Assembly (NCBI RefSeq): GCF_025370105.1
Contig: NZ_JANQBK010000017.1
Location: 62,001-126,000, forward strand
Reading direction: 5' to 3'
Length of the DNA stretch: 64,000 bases
Source: Sphingomonas hylomeconis
GTDB lineage: Bacteria; Pseudomonadota; Alphaproteobacteria; Sphingomonadales; Sphingomonadaceae
Shown: piece after piece, positions 8,890 through 16,694 of the stretch
Layout of the letters: each line of letters begins with the position of its first letter
Position numbering within the stretch: position 1 is the stretch's first letter
Notes under the pieces: model-generated
What the model was told of the DNA's origin: nothing
Databases searched by the model: none
What the model saw: only the letters and a program-made list of their open reading frames with translations
Made by a program: the position numbers and the translations under genes

Positions 8890-9447
8890 TCAGCCGCGCC
8901 ACGCCCGCATCGCGGCATCGTAATGCTCAGCCAGCCGATCCCGCGCCTCTTCCAAGGCACGCGTCTCCTCGCGCTGTTCGCGCACCAGCGCGTCGCGGTC
9001 CGCCTGCAGCGCGGCGATCCGCGCCTCGATCGCCTGGCGTGCCTTGTCGTGCTGCTTCCCGGCACGATCGATCGCCGCATCGGCATCGTCCAGCGCCGTG
9101 CGATCCGGCCGCGGTTTCGGCGGTTTGGGCTTGGCAACGGGTTTCGCCGCGGTCTTCTTCGCCCTGGGCGGTGCTTGCTCGGCATCGGCTGGCTTGGGTT
9201 TGCGCGGCTTGTCCGGCGGCAGCGCGGCGATCTGCTCCGCCGCGGTGCCGCGCGAGCGCTTGATCACCACGCCGGGTTCGGCGAGCGGCGCCTTGCTCAA
9301 TTCGGCATCGGTGACGAGTTCGGCCGATCCGCGCGCGAACAGGTCCTTGGCGCTGCCCCAGGCGCGCAGCGCCGCCTTCTTGCTCGGCGCGGCGACATAG
9401 GCGTCGTGAAAGCCGATCGGCGTGCGATAGACTTTGAGCGTCGCCAT
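8890..9447 (-). CDS. TolA-like lysine/alanine/proline-rich protein, function unknown
   Basis: A 185-residue protein starting MATLKVYRTPIGFHDAYVAAPSKKAALRAWGS, which forms a small globular N-terminal domain of about 65 residues. It is followed by a Pro/Lys/Ala-rich linker (KPRKPKPADAEQAPPRAKK, about 90-125) and a predicted coiled coil (about 130-180) with many Glu, Arg and Ala. Proteins of this composition are often auto-named TolA-like, but there is no membrane segment or TolA C-terminal domain here, so I assign no function. ATG 9447 is chosen because the N-terminal domain begins there; an upstream extension would run into the alkB leader. It is divergent from alkB, with 61 nt between starts. 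Confidence 0.75.
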   Translation of the reverse strand: MATLKVYRTPIGFHDAYVAAPSKKAALRAWGSAKDLFARGSAELVTDAELSKAPLAEPGVVIKRSRGTAAEQIAALPPDKPRKPKPADAEQAPPRAKKTAAKPVAKPKPPKPRPDRTALDDADAAIDRAGKQHDKARQAIEARIAALQADRDALVREQREETRALEEARDRLAEHYDAAMRAWRG

Positions 9448-9508
9448 GGCGCTACAATCCCCGGTCGCGCCGCGTTGTTCCGGTGCGCAGCAGCCCCATA
9501 TCGGTCGC

Positions 9509-10132
9509 ATGACCGCCCAGTTCGATCTGTTCGCTGCTCCCCCGCCGCTGCCGGCCGGCCTCACTTATGCCGACGCCATTCTTGACCCGGCCGAGGAGCG
9601 CGCGCTGCTCGTCCGGCTCGCCGACGTGCCCGTCACGCCGTTCAAATTCCAGGGCTGGCTGGGCAAGCGCGAAACCGCCTCGTACGGCTGGCGCTACGAT
9701 TTCGCGGATGCGAGCTTCGGCCCGACCGAACCGATCCCCGATTTCCTGCTGCCGCTGCGCGCCCGCGCCGCCGCCTTTGCCGGGCTCGCCGAGGAGGATC
9801 TCGTCCAGGCGATGGTCACGCGCTACGATCCGGGCGCTGGGATCGGCTGGCACCGCGACCGCCCGGTATTCGAGCATGTCATCGGCATCTCGCTCGCCAA
9901 TCCCGCGACCTTGCGCCTGCGCCGCCGCACGGCAGACGGGTTCGAGCGCGCGCATCTGCCGCTGCCGCCGCGCTCGATCTACCGGCTGAGCGGCGCGGTG
10001 CGGCACGCTTGGGAGCATAGCATCGCCGCGATGGACGTGCCGCGCTGGTCGATCACCTTCCGTACCCTGTCCGACAAGGGCCTCAAGGAGCTCGCGCGGC
10101 GATCAGGCGGGCCAGATCGTCCGGCCGGTTGA
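9509..10132 (+). CDS. alkB: AlkB-family Fe(II)/2-oxoglutarate-dependent dioxygenase
   Basis: A 207-residue oxidative demethylase of the AlkB superfamily, which repairs alkylated bases such as 1-methyladenine and 3-methylcytosine. The iron ligands are H115 and D117 (GIGWHRDRP) and H170 (HAWEH); R179 and R185 in PRWSITFRTL bind 2-oxoglutarate. The N-terminal half carries the nucleotide-recognition lid with GWLGKRETASYGWRYDF. ATG 9509 matches the usual short leader. Its last 50 bp overlap the end of mobA on the other strand; the overlapping tail (after TFRTL) is outside the catalytic core, so it may be a tolerated extension. Confidence 0.92.
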   Translation: MTAQFDLFAAPPPLPAGLTYADAILDPAEERALLVRLADVPVTPFKFQGWLGKRETASYGWRYDFADASFGPTEPIPDFLLPLRARAAAFAGLAEEDLVQAMVTRYDPGAGIGWHRDRPVFEHVIGISLANPATLRLRRRTADGFERAHLPLPPRSIYRLSGAVRHAWEHSIAAMDVPRWSITFRTLSDKGLKELARRSGGPDRPAG

Positions 10133-10628
10133 TGTTGGGAATGTCGCCCGGCGCGTCGATCGCGGCCGCGCCGACCAGCGCGCCCCAGCCGCGCACCGAA
10201 CGATCGCCATCCCGCACAAGATGCGCGGCCAGCAATTCGGCCAGAGCTACCGGCCACCAGCCGACGATCGGCATCTGCCGCACATAGCAGGGCCCGCGCG
10301 CCGCCAGCAGCAGGTCGAGCAACGCCGGCGGCATGGCGGGCGTGTCGCAGCCGATCGTGAGCACCGCATCGAAACCGTTGCCCGCCGCATGATGCAGCGC
10401 GCCGCACAGGCCCCCCAAAGGTCCGAGCCCGGGCGCTGGGCGATCGGCAATCGTGGTCAGGGAGTCAGGCGCTGCCGCTCGGCCGCAGACCACCACGTCG
10501 TCGCATTTGCTGCGCAATATGGCTGCAGCATGTTCGATCAGCGTGCACCCTTCGAGCAGCGCCATGCCCTTGTCGCTGCCGAAGCGCCGCGCTTCGCCGC
10601 CGGCCAGGATCGCGCCGAGGATCGTCAC
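10083..10628 (-). CDS. mobA: Molybdenum cofactor guanylyltransferase
   Basis: A 181-residue nucleotidyltransferase that links GMP to molybdopterin to form the bis-MGD or MGD cofactor. The N-terminal signature LAGGEARRFGSDKG and the TIGCDTPAMPP metal-binding motif are diagnostic, and the ending DIPNINRPDDLARL is usual for MobA. The start is GTG 10628, which overlaps the fdhD stop (GTGA), so translation is likely coupled to fdhD. It serves the bis-MGD enzyme family, including the FdhF-type oxidoreductase at 12616. The protein is slightly short compared with E. coli MobA (194 residues) but complete. Confidence 0.93.
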   Translation of the reverse strand: MTILGAILAGGEARRFGSDKGMALLEGCTLIEHAAAILRSKCDDVVVCGRAAAPDSLTTIADRPAPGLGPLGGLCGALHHAAGNGFDAVLTIGCDTPAMPPALLDLLLAARGPCYVRQMPIVGWWPVALAELLAAHLVRDGDRSVRGWGALVGAAAIDAPGDIPNINRPDDLARLIAARAP

Positions 10629-11401
10629 TCGGCCACTGCCAGCAGCGCGTCGCCCCGCGCCAGCATGATCAGCCGCAACCCGGCCTCCCGCGCCCGCGCG
10701 ATGGCCAGGTCGGTCGCGGCCGAGATCGTCACCAACAGCGGGCAATCCGCCAGCGCGGCCTTTTCGACCAGTTCGTACGAGCAGCGCGATGACAGCAAGG
10801 CGAAGCCGCCGTCCCAGCCGCGTCCGCCCCGCGCCATCGCCCCGATCAGCTTGTCGAACGCATTGTGCCGCCCGACATCCTCGCGCACGATCAGCACGTC
10901 GCCGGCGGCGGAGCACAAGGCCGCCGCATGCACCGCTCCGGTCGCGCGATTGAGCGGCTGCTCGGCGCGCAACGCGGCCAGCGCGCGAAACACCGCCGTC
11001 TCGTCCGCCGTGCTGACCGCAGAAATGCGGGGCAGGGGGCGCAGCGCCTGTTCCAGATTCTCGATCCCGCACAGCCCGCACGAGGATTCGGACACGCGGT
11101 GCCGGACGCGCTCCAGCAGTCGGTCGCTGCACGACGCCGCCAGCGTGGCGCGCACGACATCGCCGTGCGGCGCGGTATGCACGTCCACGTCGAGAAGTGA
11201 TCCCGGCGCATCGACCAGCCGTTCGCTCAGCGCAAAGCCGGTGACGAAATCCTGCAGATCGGCCGGCGTTGCCATCATCACGGCATAGCCGATGCCGTTG
11301 AACTCGATCGCGATCGGCCGTTCGATCGCGATCGCGCGCTCGATCGGCTCGGCGCCGCCATCGGGCGTCACGCGGACAAAGGAAGACGGCAGGGAGGTCA
11401 T
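10625..11401 (-). CDS. fdhD: Formate dehydrogenase accessory sulfurtransferase FdhD
   Basis: A 258-residue protein. FdhD passes sulfur from the cysteine desulfurase IscS to the molybdenum centre of formate-dehydrogenase-like enzymes. The active cysteine pair is in SSCGLCG; the REDVGRHNAFDKLIGA and SSRCSYELVEKAA motifs are strongly conserved in the family. It overlaps mobA by 4 nt and lies 26 nt downstream of the catalase-family gene on the same strand. Its natural client is probably the FdhF/YdeP-type enzyme encoded divergently at 12616. Confidence 0.95.
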   Translation of the reverse strand: MTSLPSSFVRVTPDGGAEPIERAIAIERPIAIEFNGIGYAVMMATPADLQDFVTGFALSERLVDAPGSLLDVDVHTAPHGDVVRATLAASCSDRLLERVRHRVSESSCGLCGIENLEQALRPLPRISAVSTADETAVFRALAALRAEQPLNRATGAVHAAALCSAAGDVLIVREDVGRHNAFDKLIGAMARGGRGWDGGFALLSSRCSYELVEKAALADCPLLVTISAATDLAIARAREAGLRLIMLARGDALLAVAE

Positions 11402-11427
11402 CCCTGCCGTCCTACAGCATCCCGCGC

Positions 11428-12510
11428 TTACGCCAACTCGCTCGTCGCGGCCGGCTCGTGGATCGGGCAGCCGTTGAACTTGGCGCGATATCCCGCCGAG
11501 AATTCGTACGGATCACGCCGCGCGCGGTTGACGCCGCCCAATGGCTGATGCGCCGCCAGCCCATGCCAGGGCGCGAACGACAGCGCGTCCTCGGTCTTCT
11601 CGCTCTTGCCCGATTCCCACGCCGCCTGCGGTTCTGCGGTCAGCGTCGCCACGGTGCGGAACGGGCTTTCCTTCTCGTCCCACAGGACGGTCGGATCCTC
11701 GATCGGCATCTTCTCGAGATCGGTGCACAATTGCACCTGCAATTCCCAGGTTCCGCCCTGTTCGACGAGCAATTCGTTTACCGCCTCGCGGATCGCATCG
11801 GGGCGGCCGCTGGCGTTGATCGTCTCATCGGCGAAATCCTTGATGCCGGAGACCGGCTTCAGCGAGAATTTGGCGATATAGTCGCCGTAGCGGAACGGCG
11901 TCTGAGTATAATAGGTCGCGCCCAGCGGATGCACCGGCTTGGCCCCGCCCAGCGTGCTGAGCAGAGAGGATTCGCCGCCGAATGCCTCCAGCGTCGCCTC
12001 CGCACCGCGCAACACCGAGGACAGCACCTTCTTCGCGCCTTCCGCCTTGTCGGTGGTCTTGGCGAGCAGCTTGAGATTGCCGAGGAATGCCTTGGGGTTG
12101 GGCGCGGCGAAGGTCGGGCCGTTGACCATCACGAAATCCTGCGTCGAGCCGTCGGCGCCCTGCAGCCGCTCGCCCGGCACCCCCATGATCTTGAGCGCCA
12201 GGCCGCGCGGCAGCGAGATCGCGTCATCCAGGATGTCGCCGGCATTGGTCGACAGGCGCAGCACGGCATCATAGCTGCCGGGTTGGGCGAACAGGCCCTG
12301 CGCCAGTTCGGGCGGCAACCCATCGGCCACCGTCAGCGTAGCCCGCGCAAGGCCATGGCCCTTGGCGTGCACCGAGCGCACGGCATGGCCGTAATCGGCG
12401 GAGGTCGTGTCGAGAATGATCTTGAACTGCTCTTCCAGCCCCTTGATCGTCTCGGCCTCGTCGGGCGCGGGGGTTTCGACGGAGGGGGAGAAACGCACGG
12501 GGGTCGGCAT
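11428..12510 (-). CDS. Catalase-family heme protein (short, SrpA-like)
   Basis: A 360-residue member of the catalase fold, much shorter than monofunctional catalases (about 480 or more residues). The distal-side segment VRSVHAKGHGLARATLTV contains the His-Ala-Lys-Gly signature, and the heme-contacting AISLPRGLALKIMGVPG and TQDFVMVNGPTF segments follow. Near the end is NRARRDPYEFSAGYR. Proteins of this group may act as peroxidases or low-activity catalases; which one is not clear. ATG 12510 has AAGGA with 7-nt spacing. An exact EcfG-type promoter lies 31 nt upstream of the start, so stress induction is likely. fdhD and mobA follow on the same strand and may be read through. Confidence 0.88.
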   Translation of the reverse strand: MPTPVRFSPSVETPAPDEAETIKGLEEQFKIILDTTSADYGHAVRSVHAKGHGLARATLTVADGLPPELAQGLFAQPGSYDAVLRLSTNAGDILDDAISLPRGLALKIMGVPGERLQGADGSTQDFVMVNGPTFAAPNPKAFLGNLKLLAKTTDKAEGAKKVLSSVLRGAEATLEAFGGESSLLSTLGGAKPVHPLGATYYTQTPFRYGDYIAKFSLKPVSGIKDFADETINASGRPDAIREAVNELLVEQGGTWELQVQLCTDLEKMPIEDPTVLWDEKESPFRTVATLTAEPQAAWESGKSEKTEDALSFAPWHGLAAHQPLGGVNRARRDPYEFSAGYRAKFNGCPIHEPAATSELA

Positions 12511-12540
12511 GGCAAATTCCTTACATTGGAATTCGGGATG

Positions 12541-12565
12541 AACCATTTTGTTGCCGTGCCGTTCC
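12541..12565 (-). promoter_or_regulatory. EcfG-type general-stress promoter before the catalase gene
   Basis: On the minus strand GGAAC (12565-12561), 17 bases, then GTT (12543-12541), placed 31 nt before ATG 12510. It matches the alphaproteobacterial EcfG consensus exactly and lies in the 105-nt divergent spacer with fdhF. Confidence 0.65.
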
Positions 12566-12615
12566 CTGCATAGGATAGGCGCCGCGCCTAAAACCAGCCC
12601 GGGCAGGAGTCGATC

Positions 12616-14904
12616 ATGGCCAAGCAGCATTCCGACAAGCCCGAGATTACGCCGTTCGAAGGGCCGGCGGGCGGCTGGGGCTCGGTGCGCTCGCTTGCCG
12701 AAATCTTCCCGCGCGAACGCGTCCCGCCGGAAACGCTGCGCGAACTGGTGCGGCAGAACAAGCCCGACGGGTTCCAGTGCGTCAGCTGCGCCTGGCCCAA
12801 GCCGGCCAACCACCATCCGGTCGAATTCTGCGAGGAGGGCGCCAAGGCCACCGCCTGGGAACTCACCACCTATCGCACCACGCCCGAATTCTTCGCCAAG
12901 CATACGCTGGCTGAATTGCGCGGCTGGAAGGATTACGATCTCGAACAGCATGGCCGTCTGACCCATCCGCTGCGCTATGATGCTGCGACCGACAAATATG
13001 TCGCCTGTGCGTGGGACGAGGCCTTCGCCGAGATCGGCGCGGTGCTGCGCCCGCTCGATCCGAAATCGGTGGTCTTCTATTCCTCCGGCCGCACCAGCCT
13101 GGAAGCGTCGTACATGTACGGGCTGATGGCGCGGATGTACGGCAACCAGAACCTGCCCGACAGTTCGAACATGTGCCATGAATCCACCTCGGTCGGCCTC
13201 AAGGCGGCGATCGGTGTGCCCGTCGGCACGACGCGACTCGAGGATTTCGAGCAGTGCGACGCGATCCTGTTCTTCGGCCAGAATGTCGGCTCGAACGCGC
13301 CACGCATGCTCCATGATCTGCGCAGCGCGCGCAAACGCGGGGTGGAGATCATCACCTTCAATCCCTTGCGCGAACGCGGGCTCGAACGCTTCACCGATCC
13401 GCAGAATCCGATCGAGATGGCGACGCGCGCGGAAACCAACATCTCCACGCAATATCACCAGGTGAAGGCGGGTGGCGATATCGCCGCGATGATGGGGATC
13501 GCCAAGTTCCTGGTCGAATGGCACGACGCGGCGATCCTGGCCGGCCAGCCCGCCGTGCTCGATACCGCCTTCATCGAGGCGCACACGCACGGCTTCGAGG
13601 ATTTCGTCGCCGCGGTGCGCGCCGCGGATTGGGGCGCGATCGTCCACGAAGCGGGCCTCGCCAAGACCGCGCTCGAAGAAGCCGCGCGGGTCTATGCCAA
13701 GTCCAAGGCGGTGATGGCGATCTATGGCATGGGCCTGACGCAGCATGTGAAGGGCGTCGAGAACGTCCGGATGGTCGTCAACCTGCTCCTCATGCGCGGC
13801 AATATCGGCAAGCCCGGCGCCGGCCCCACGCCCGTGCGCGGCCATAGCAACGTGCAGGGCCAGCGCACCGTCGGCATCACCGAGAAGACCGAGCTCGTGC
13901 CGGTCGAGAAGCTCGAGGCGCAATACGGCTTTACCGCGCCGCGCGAGAAGGGGCTCGATACGGTCGAAAGTTGCCGCGGCGTGATCGACGGATCGGTCAA
14001 GGCGTTCGTCGCCTTGGGCGGCAATTTCCTCCGCGCGGTGCCCGAGACCGGGCCGATGGAAGCCGCCTGGACCAATCTCGATCTGTCGGTGCAGATCGCC
14101 ACCAAGCTCAACCGCAACCATCTCTTTCCTGGCAAGGTCACCTATCTGCTGCCGTGCCTCGGCCGGATCGAGACGGACGTGCAGGCGAGTGGCCCGCAAG
14201 TCGTGACGGTCGAGGATTCCACCAGCTGCATCCATGCCTCGCGCGGCAAGGCCACGCCGGCCAGCAAGCATCTGCTGTCCGAACCGGCGATCGTCGGCGC
14301 GCTCGCCAAGCAGATCCTGCCCGCCAATCCCAAGGTCGACTGGGACGCTTGGGTGGCGGATTATGCCACGATCCGCGACGCGATCGAGCAGACCTATCCG
14401 CTGGTCTTTCGCGATTTCAACGCGCGCCTGTTCCAGCCCGGTGGCTTCTGGAAGGGCAACAAGGCAAGCGAGCGGATCTGGCAGACCGAGAGCGGCAAGG
14501 CCGAGTTCCTCACCCCCACCGGCCTGTCGGCCACCGGCTTCGCCGACGCGGACGGCCGTTTCCGGCTGATGACGCTGCGCTCGAACGATCAGTTCAACAC
14601 CACGATCTACGGCTATCACGATCGCTTCCGCGGCGTGAAGGGCACGCGCGACGTGCTGTTCATGCACGCGGCGGACATCGCTGCGGCGGGGCTCAAGGAA
14701 AACCAGATCGTCGCGCTGGAAAGCGATGCCGGCGACGGCATCACGCGCCGCCGCGAGGGGCTGATCGTCACGCCGTACAGCATCCCGCGCGGTTGCCTCG
14801 GCGCCTATTATCCGGAATGCAACGTGCTGATGCCGGTCGAGCATTTCGCCGAAGAAAGCCATGTCCCGGCGGCCAAATCGGTGCCTGTGAAGATCGTCGC
14901 CTGA
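12616..14904 (+). CDS. FdhF/YdeP-type molybdopterin oxidoreductase
   Basis: A 762-residue bis-MGD enzyme related to formate dehydrogenase alpha subunits, in the YdeP branch. An N-terminal CVSC pair (Cys55, Cys58) is present, but the four-cysteine cluster pattern of true FdhF is incomplete, as is usual in this branch. The molybdenum ligand position is Cys187 in NMCHESTSVGL. Later come the GQNVGSNAPRMLHD, MRGNIGKPGAGPTPVRGHSNVQG and C-terminal LRSNDQFNTTIYGYHDRFRG cofactor-binding segments. The electron acceptor and substrate are unknown; E. coli YdeP is linked to acid resistance. It is divergent from the catalase gene and is the probable client of the nearby FdhD and MobA. Confidence 0.9.
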   Translation: MAKQHSDKPEITPFEGPAGGWGSVRSLAEIFPRERVPPETLRELVRQNKPDGFQCVSCAWPKPANHHPVEFCEEGAKATAWELTTYRTTPEFFAKHTLAELRGWKDYDLEQHGRLTHPLRYDAATDKYVACAWDEAFAEIGAVLRPLDPKSVVFYSSGRTSLEASYMYGLMARMYGNQNLPDSSNMCHESTSVGLKAAIGVPVGTTRLEDFEQCDAILFFGQNVGSNAPRMLHDLRSARKRGVEIITFNPLRERGLERFTDPQNPIEMATRAETNISTQYHQVKAGGDIAAMMGIAKFLVEWHDAAILAGQPAVLDTAFIEAHTHGFEDFVAAVRAADWGAIVHEAGLAKTALEEAARVYAKSKAVMAIYGMGLTQHVKGVENVRMVVNLLLMRGNIGKPGAGPTPVRGHSNVQGQRTVGITEKTELVPVEKLEAQYGFTAPREKGLDTVESCRGVIDGSVKAFVALGGNFLRAVPETGPMEAAWTNLDLSVQIATKLNRNHLFPGKVTYLLPCLGRIETDVQASGPQVVTVEDSTSCIHASRGKATPASKHLLSEPAIVGALAKQILPANPKVDWDAWVADYATIRDAIEQTYPLVFRDFNARLFQPGGFWKGNKASERIWQTESGKAEFLTPTGLSATGFADADGRFRLMTLRSNDQFNTTIYGYHDRFRGVKGTRDVLFMHAADIAAAGLKENQIVALESDAGDGITRRREGLIVTPYSIPRGCLGAYYPECNVLMPVEHFAEESHVPAAKSVPVKIVA

Positions 14905-15110
14905 CCGTCGCCCCGGCGACGGCCGGGGCCGCCGGGAGGCATGCGGCGCAGCTGCGGCACGGCGGCTCCTGCCGTCGCCGGCGTAGACCTATTTCGGCGC
15001 CGCAGTGATAGTCGATCGCAATAGGCACCTTCCGGCGTGCCTGACGTTATGCCCGATTGAACCAGTACATCCGGCCCGCTGGGCCCCGTTGAGTGAGGAA
15101 CGATATTGCC
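14905..15110 (+). repeat. Palindromic intergenic segment before paoA
   Basis: The first part holds inverted arms CCGGCGACGGC (14913-14923) and GCCGTCGCCGG (14971-14981) around a GC-rich centre, which could terminate fdhF transcription. A smaller AGGCAC/GTGCCT hairpin follows near 15022-15042. I could not identify a promoter for paoA or a known riboswitch in the rest. Confidence 0.5.
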
Positions 15111-15743
15111 ATGAGCGATAGCGGAGAATTTGAGATGTCGCGCCGCGGCCTGCTGGGCGCAGGGGCCGCATCGGTGGCGGCCACCGCCGTTCCGGTCAGC
15201 GCGGCGCAGGTCGGCAAGCCGGCCGCGCCGAGCCTGGCCAAGCTCGCCTTCGAGGTGAACGGCAAGAAGCGCACGCTGCAGGTCGATACGCGCACCACCT
15301 TGCTCGATGCGCTACGCGAGAACCTGCAGCTCACCGGCACCAAGAAGGGCTGCGATCACGGCCAGTGCGGCGCCTGCACCGTGCTCGTCGATGGCGTGCG
15401 GATCAATTCCTGCCTCAGCCTCGCGGTGATGCACGAAGGCGACAAGATCACCACGATCGAGGGGCTGGGCCAGCCGGACAACCTGCATCCGATGCAGGCC
15501 GCCTTCATCAAGCATGACGGCTATCAGTGCGGCTATTGCACGCCGGGGCAGATCTGCTCGGCGGTCGCAGTGCTGGGCGAGATCAAGGCCGGCATCCCGA
15601 GCCATGTCACCGCCGATCTCAACGGCCGTCCGACCGCCTCCAATGACGAGATGCGCGAGCGGATGAGCGGCAATATCTGCCGCTGCGGCGCCTATTCGAA
15701 CATCCTCGAAGCGATGACCGACGTCGCGGAGAAAGTCGCATGA
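15111..15743 (+). CDS. paoA: Periplasmic aldehyde oxidoreductase, [2Fe-2S] subunit
   Basis: A 210-residue small subunit of a xanthine-oxidase-family enzyme. It begins with a Tat signal ([18 protein letters not shown], residues 10-27), so the folded complex is exported. Cluster cysteines are Cys81, 86, 89 and 101 (plant-type 2Fe-2[11 protein letters not shown]) and Cys140, 143, 190 and 192 ([12 protein letters not shown]). This pattern and the Tat signal match PaoA (YagT), which with PaoB and PaoC oxidises aromatic and aliphatic aldehydes in the periplasm. ATG 15111 has GAGGAA upstream; an in-frame GTG at 15093 is less likely. The stop overlaps paoB by 4 nt. Confidence 0.93.
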   Translation: MSDSGEFEMSRRGLLGAGAASVAATAVPVSAAQVGKPAAPSLAKLAFEVNGKKRTLQVDTRTTLLDALRENLQLTGTKKGCDHGQCGACTVLVDGVRINSCLSLAVMHEGDKITTIEGLGQPDNLHPMQAAFIKHDGYQCGYCTPGQICSAVAVLGEIKAGIPSHVTADLNGRPTASNDEMRERMSGNICRCGAYSNILEAMTDVAEKVA

Positions 15744-16690
15744 AGCCCTTTACCTATCAGCGCGTCAGCACGCCCGCCGAGGCCGCCGCCGCCGCGGCGC
15801 GCATGGCGAACTCGAAATTCATCGCCGGTGGCACCAACCTGCTCGATCTGATGAAGCTGCAGATCGAGGCGCCGGCGCATCTGATCGACGTCAACGCGCT
15901 CAAGCTCGACAAGATCGAGGATATGCCGGACGGCGGGCTGCGCATCGGTGCGCTGGTGACCAACACCAATCTTGCCGCGGACACGCGCGTGCGGCGCGAT
16001 TATGGCGTGCTCAGCCGCGCGATCGTTGCCGGCGCGAGCGGCCAGCTGCGCAACAAGGCGACCACCGCGGGTAATCTGCTGCAGCGCACGCGCTGCCCCT
16101 ATTTCTACGACACCAACCAGCCGTGCAACAAGCGCCAGCCCGGCACCGGCTGTTCGGCGATCGGCGGCTATAGCCGCCAGCTCGGCGTGATCGGCACGAG
16201 CGATTCGTGCATCGCGACCTATCCCGGCGACATGGCGGTGGCGATGCGTGTGCTCGACGCCACCGTGCATACGGTGAAGCCCGATGGGCTTACGCGGACG
16301 ATCCCGATCGCCGATTTCCACCGCCTGCCTGGCGATACGCCGCAGGCCGATACCGTGCTGCAGACGGGCGAGCTGATCACCGCGGTCACGTTGCCCAAGC
16401 CGATCGGCGGCACGCACGTCTATCAAAAGGTGCGCGATCGCGCGTCCTATGCCTTCGCCCTGGTGTCGGTGGCGGCGGTCGTGCAGTCCGATGGCAGCGG
16501 TCGTATCGCGGTTGGCGGCATCGCGCCCAAGCCGTGGCGCAACGAGGCGGCGGAAGCCGATCTGCCGCGCGGCGCCAAGGCGGTGACCACCAAGCTGCTC
16601 GCCGACGCGCGGCCGACCGAAGACAATGCATTCAAGGTGAGCCTGGTCGAGCGCACGCTCGCCGCGGCGCTCGCCGAAGCGAAGGGGTAA
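15740..16690 (+). CDS. paoB: Periplasmic aldehyde oxidoreductase, FAD subunit
   Basis: A 316-residue FAD-binding subunit of the CO-dehydrogenase flavoprotein/XdhB type. FAD contacts are in [13 protein letters not shown] (about 27-39) and [15 protein letters not shown]. Unlike most XdhB proteins it carries four cysteines placed as in E. coli PaoB, Cys119, 129, 138 and 157, which there hold an extra [4Fe-4S] cluster. It starts ATGA over the paoA stop and ends 4 nt before paoC, giving a tight three-gene operon. It has no signal peptide of its own, so it is presumably carried through Tat by PaoA. Confidence 0.93.
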   Translation: MKPFTYQRVSTPAEAAAAAARMANSKFIAGGTNLLDLMKLQIEAPAHLIDVNALKLDKIEDMPDGGLRIGALVTNTNLAADTRVRRDYGVLSRAIVAGASGQLRNKATTAGNLLQRTRCPYFYDTNQPCNKRQPGTGCSAIGGYSRQLGVIGTSDSCIATYPGDMAVAMRVLDATVHTVKPDGLTRTIPIADFHRLPGDTPQADTVLQTGELITAVTLPKPIGGTHVYQKVRDRASYAFALVSVAAVVQSDGSGRIAVGGIAPKPWRNEAAEADLPRGAKAVTTKLLADARPTEDNAFKVSLVERTLAAALAEAKG

Positions 16691-16694
16691 TCCC

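Noticed and set aside
11428..14862. Very long minus-strand reading frame running through the FdhF gene and joined to the catalase gene
   Set aside because: The part beyond 12510 is antisense to fdhF, has no family similarity, and is full of Arg, His, Asp and Gly as expected of the mirror frame in GC-rich DNA. The true catalase start has a ribosome-binding site at 12510.
15022..15042. Possible riboswitch or Moco RNA before paoA
   Set aside because: Only a small hairpin is visible; the conserved multi-stem Moco motif could not be traced.
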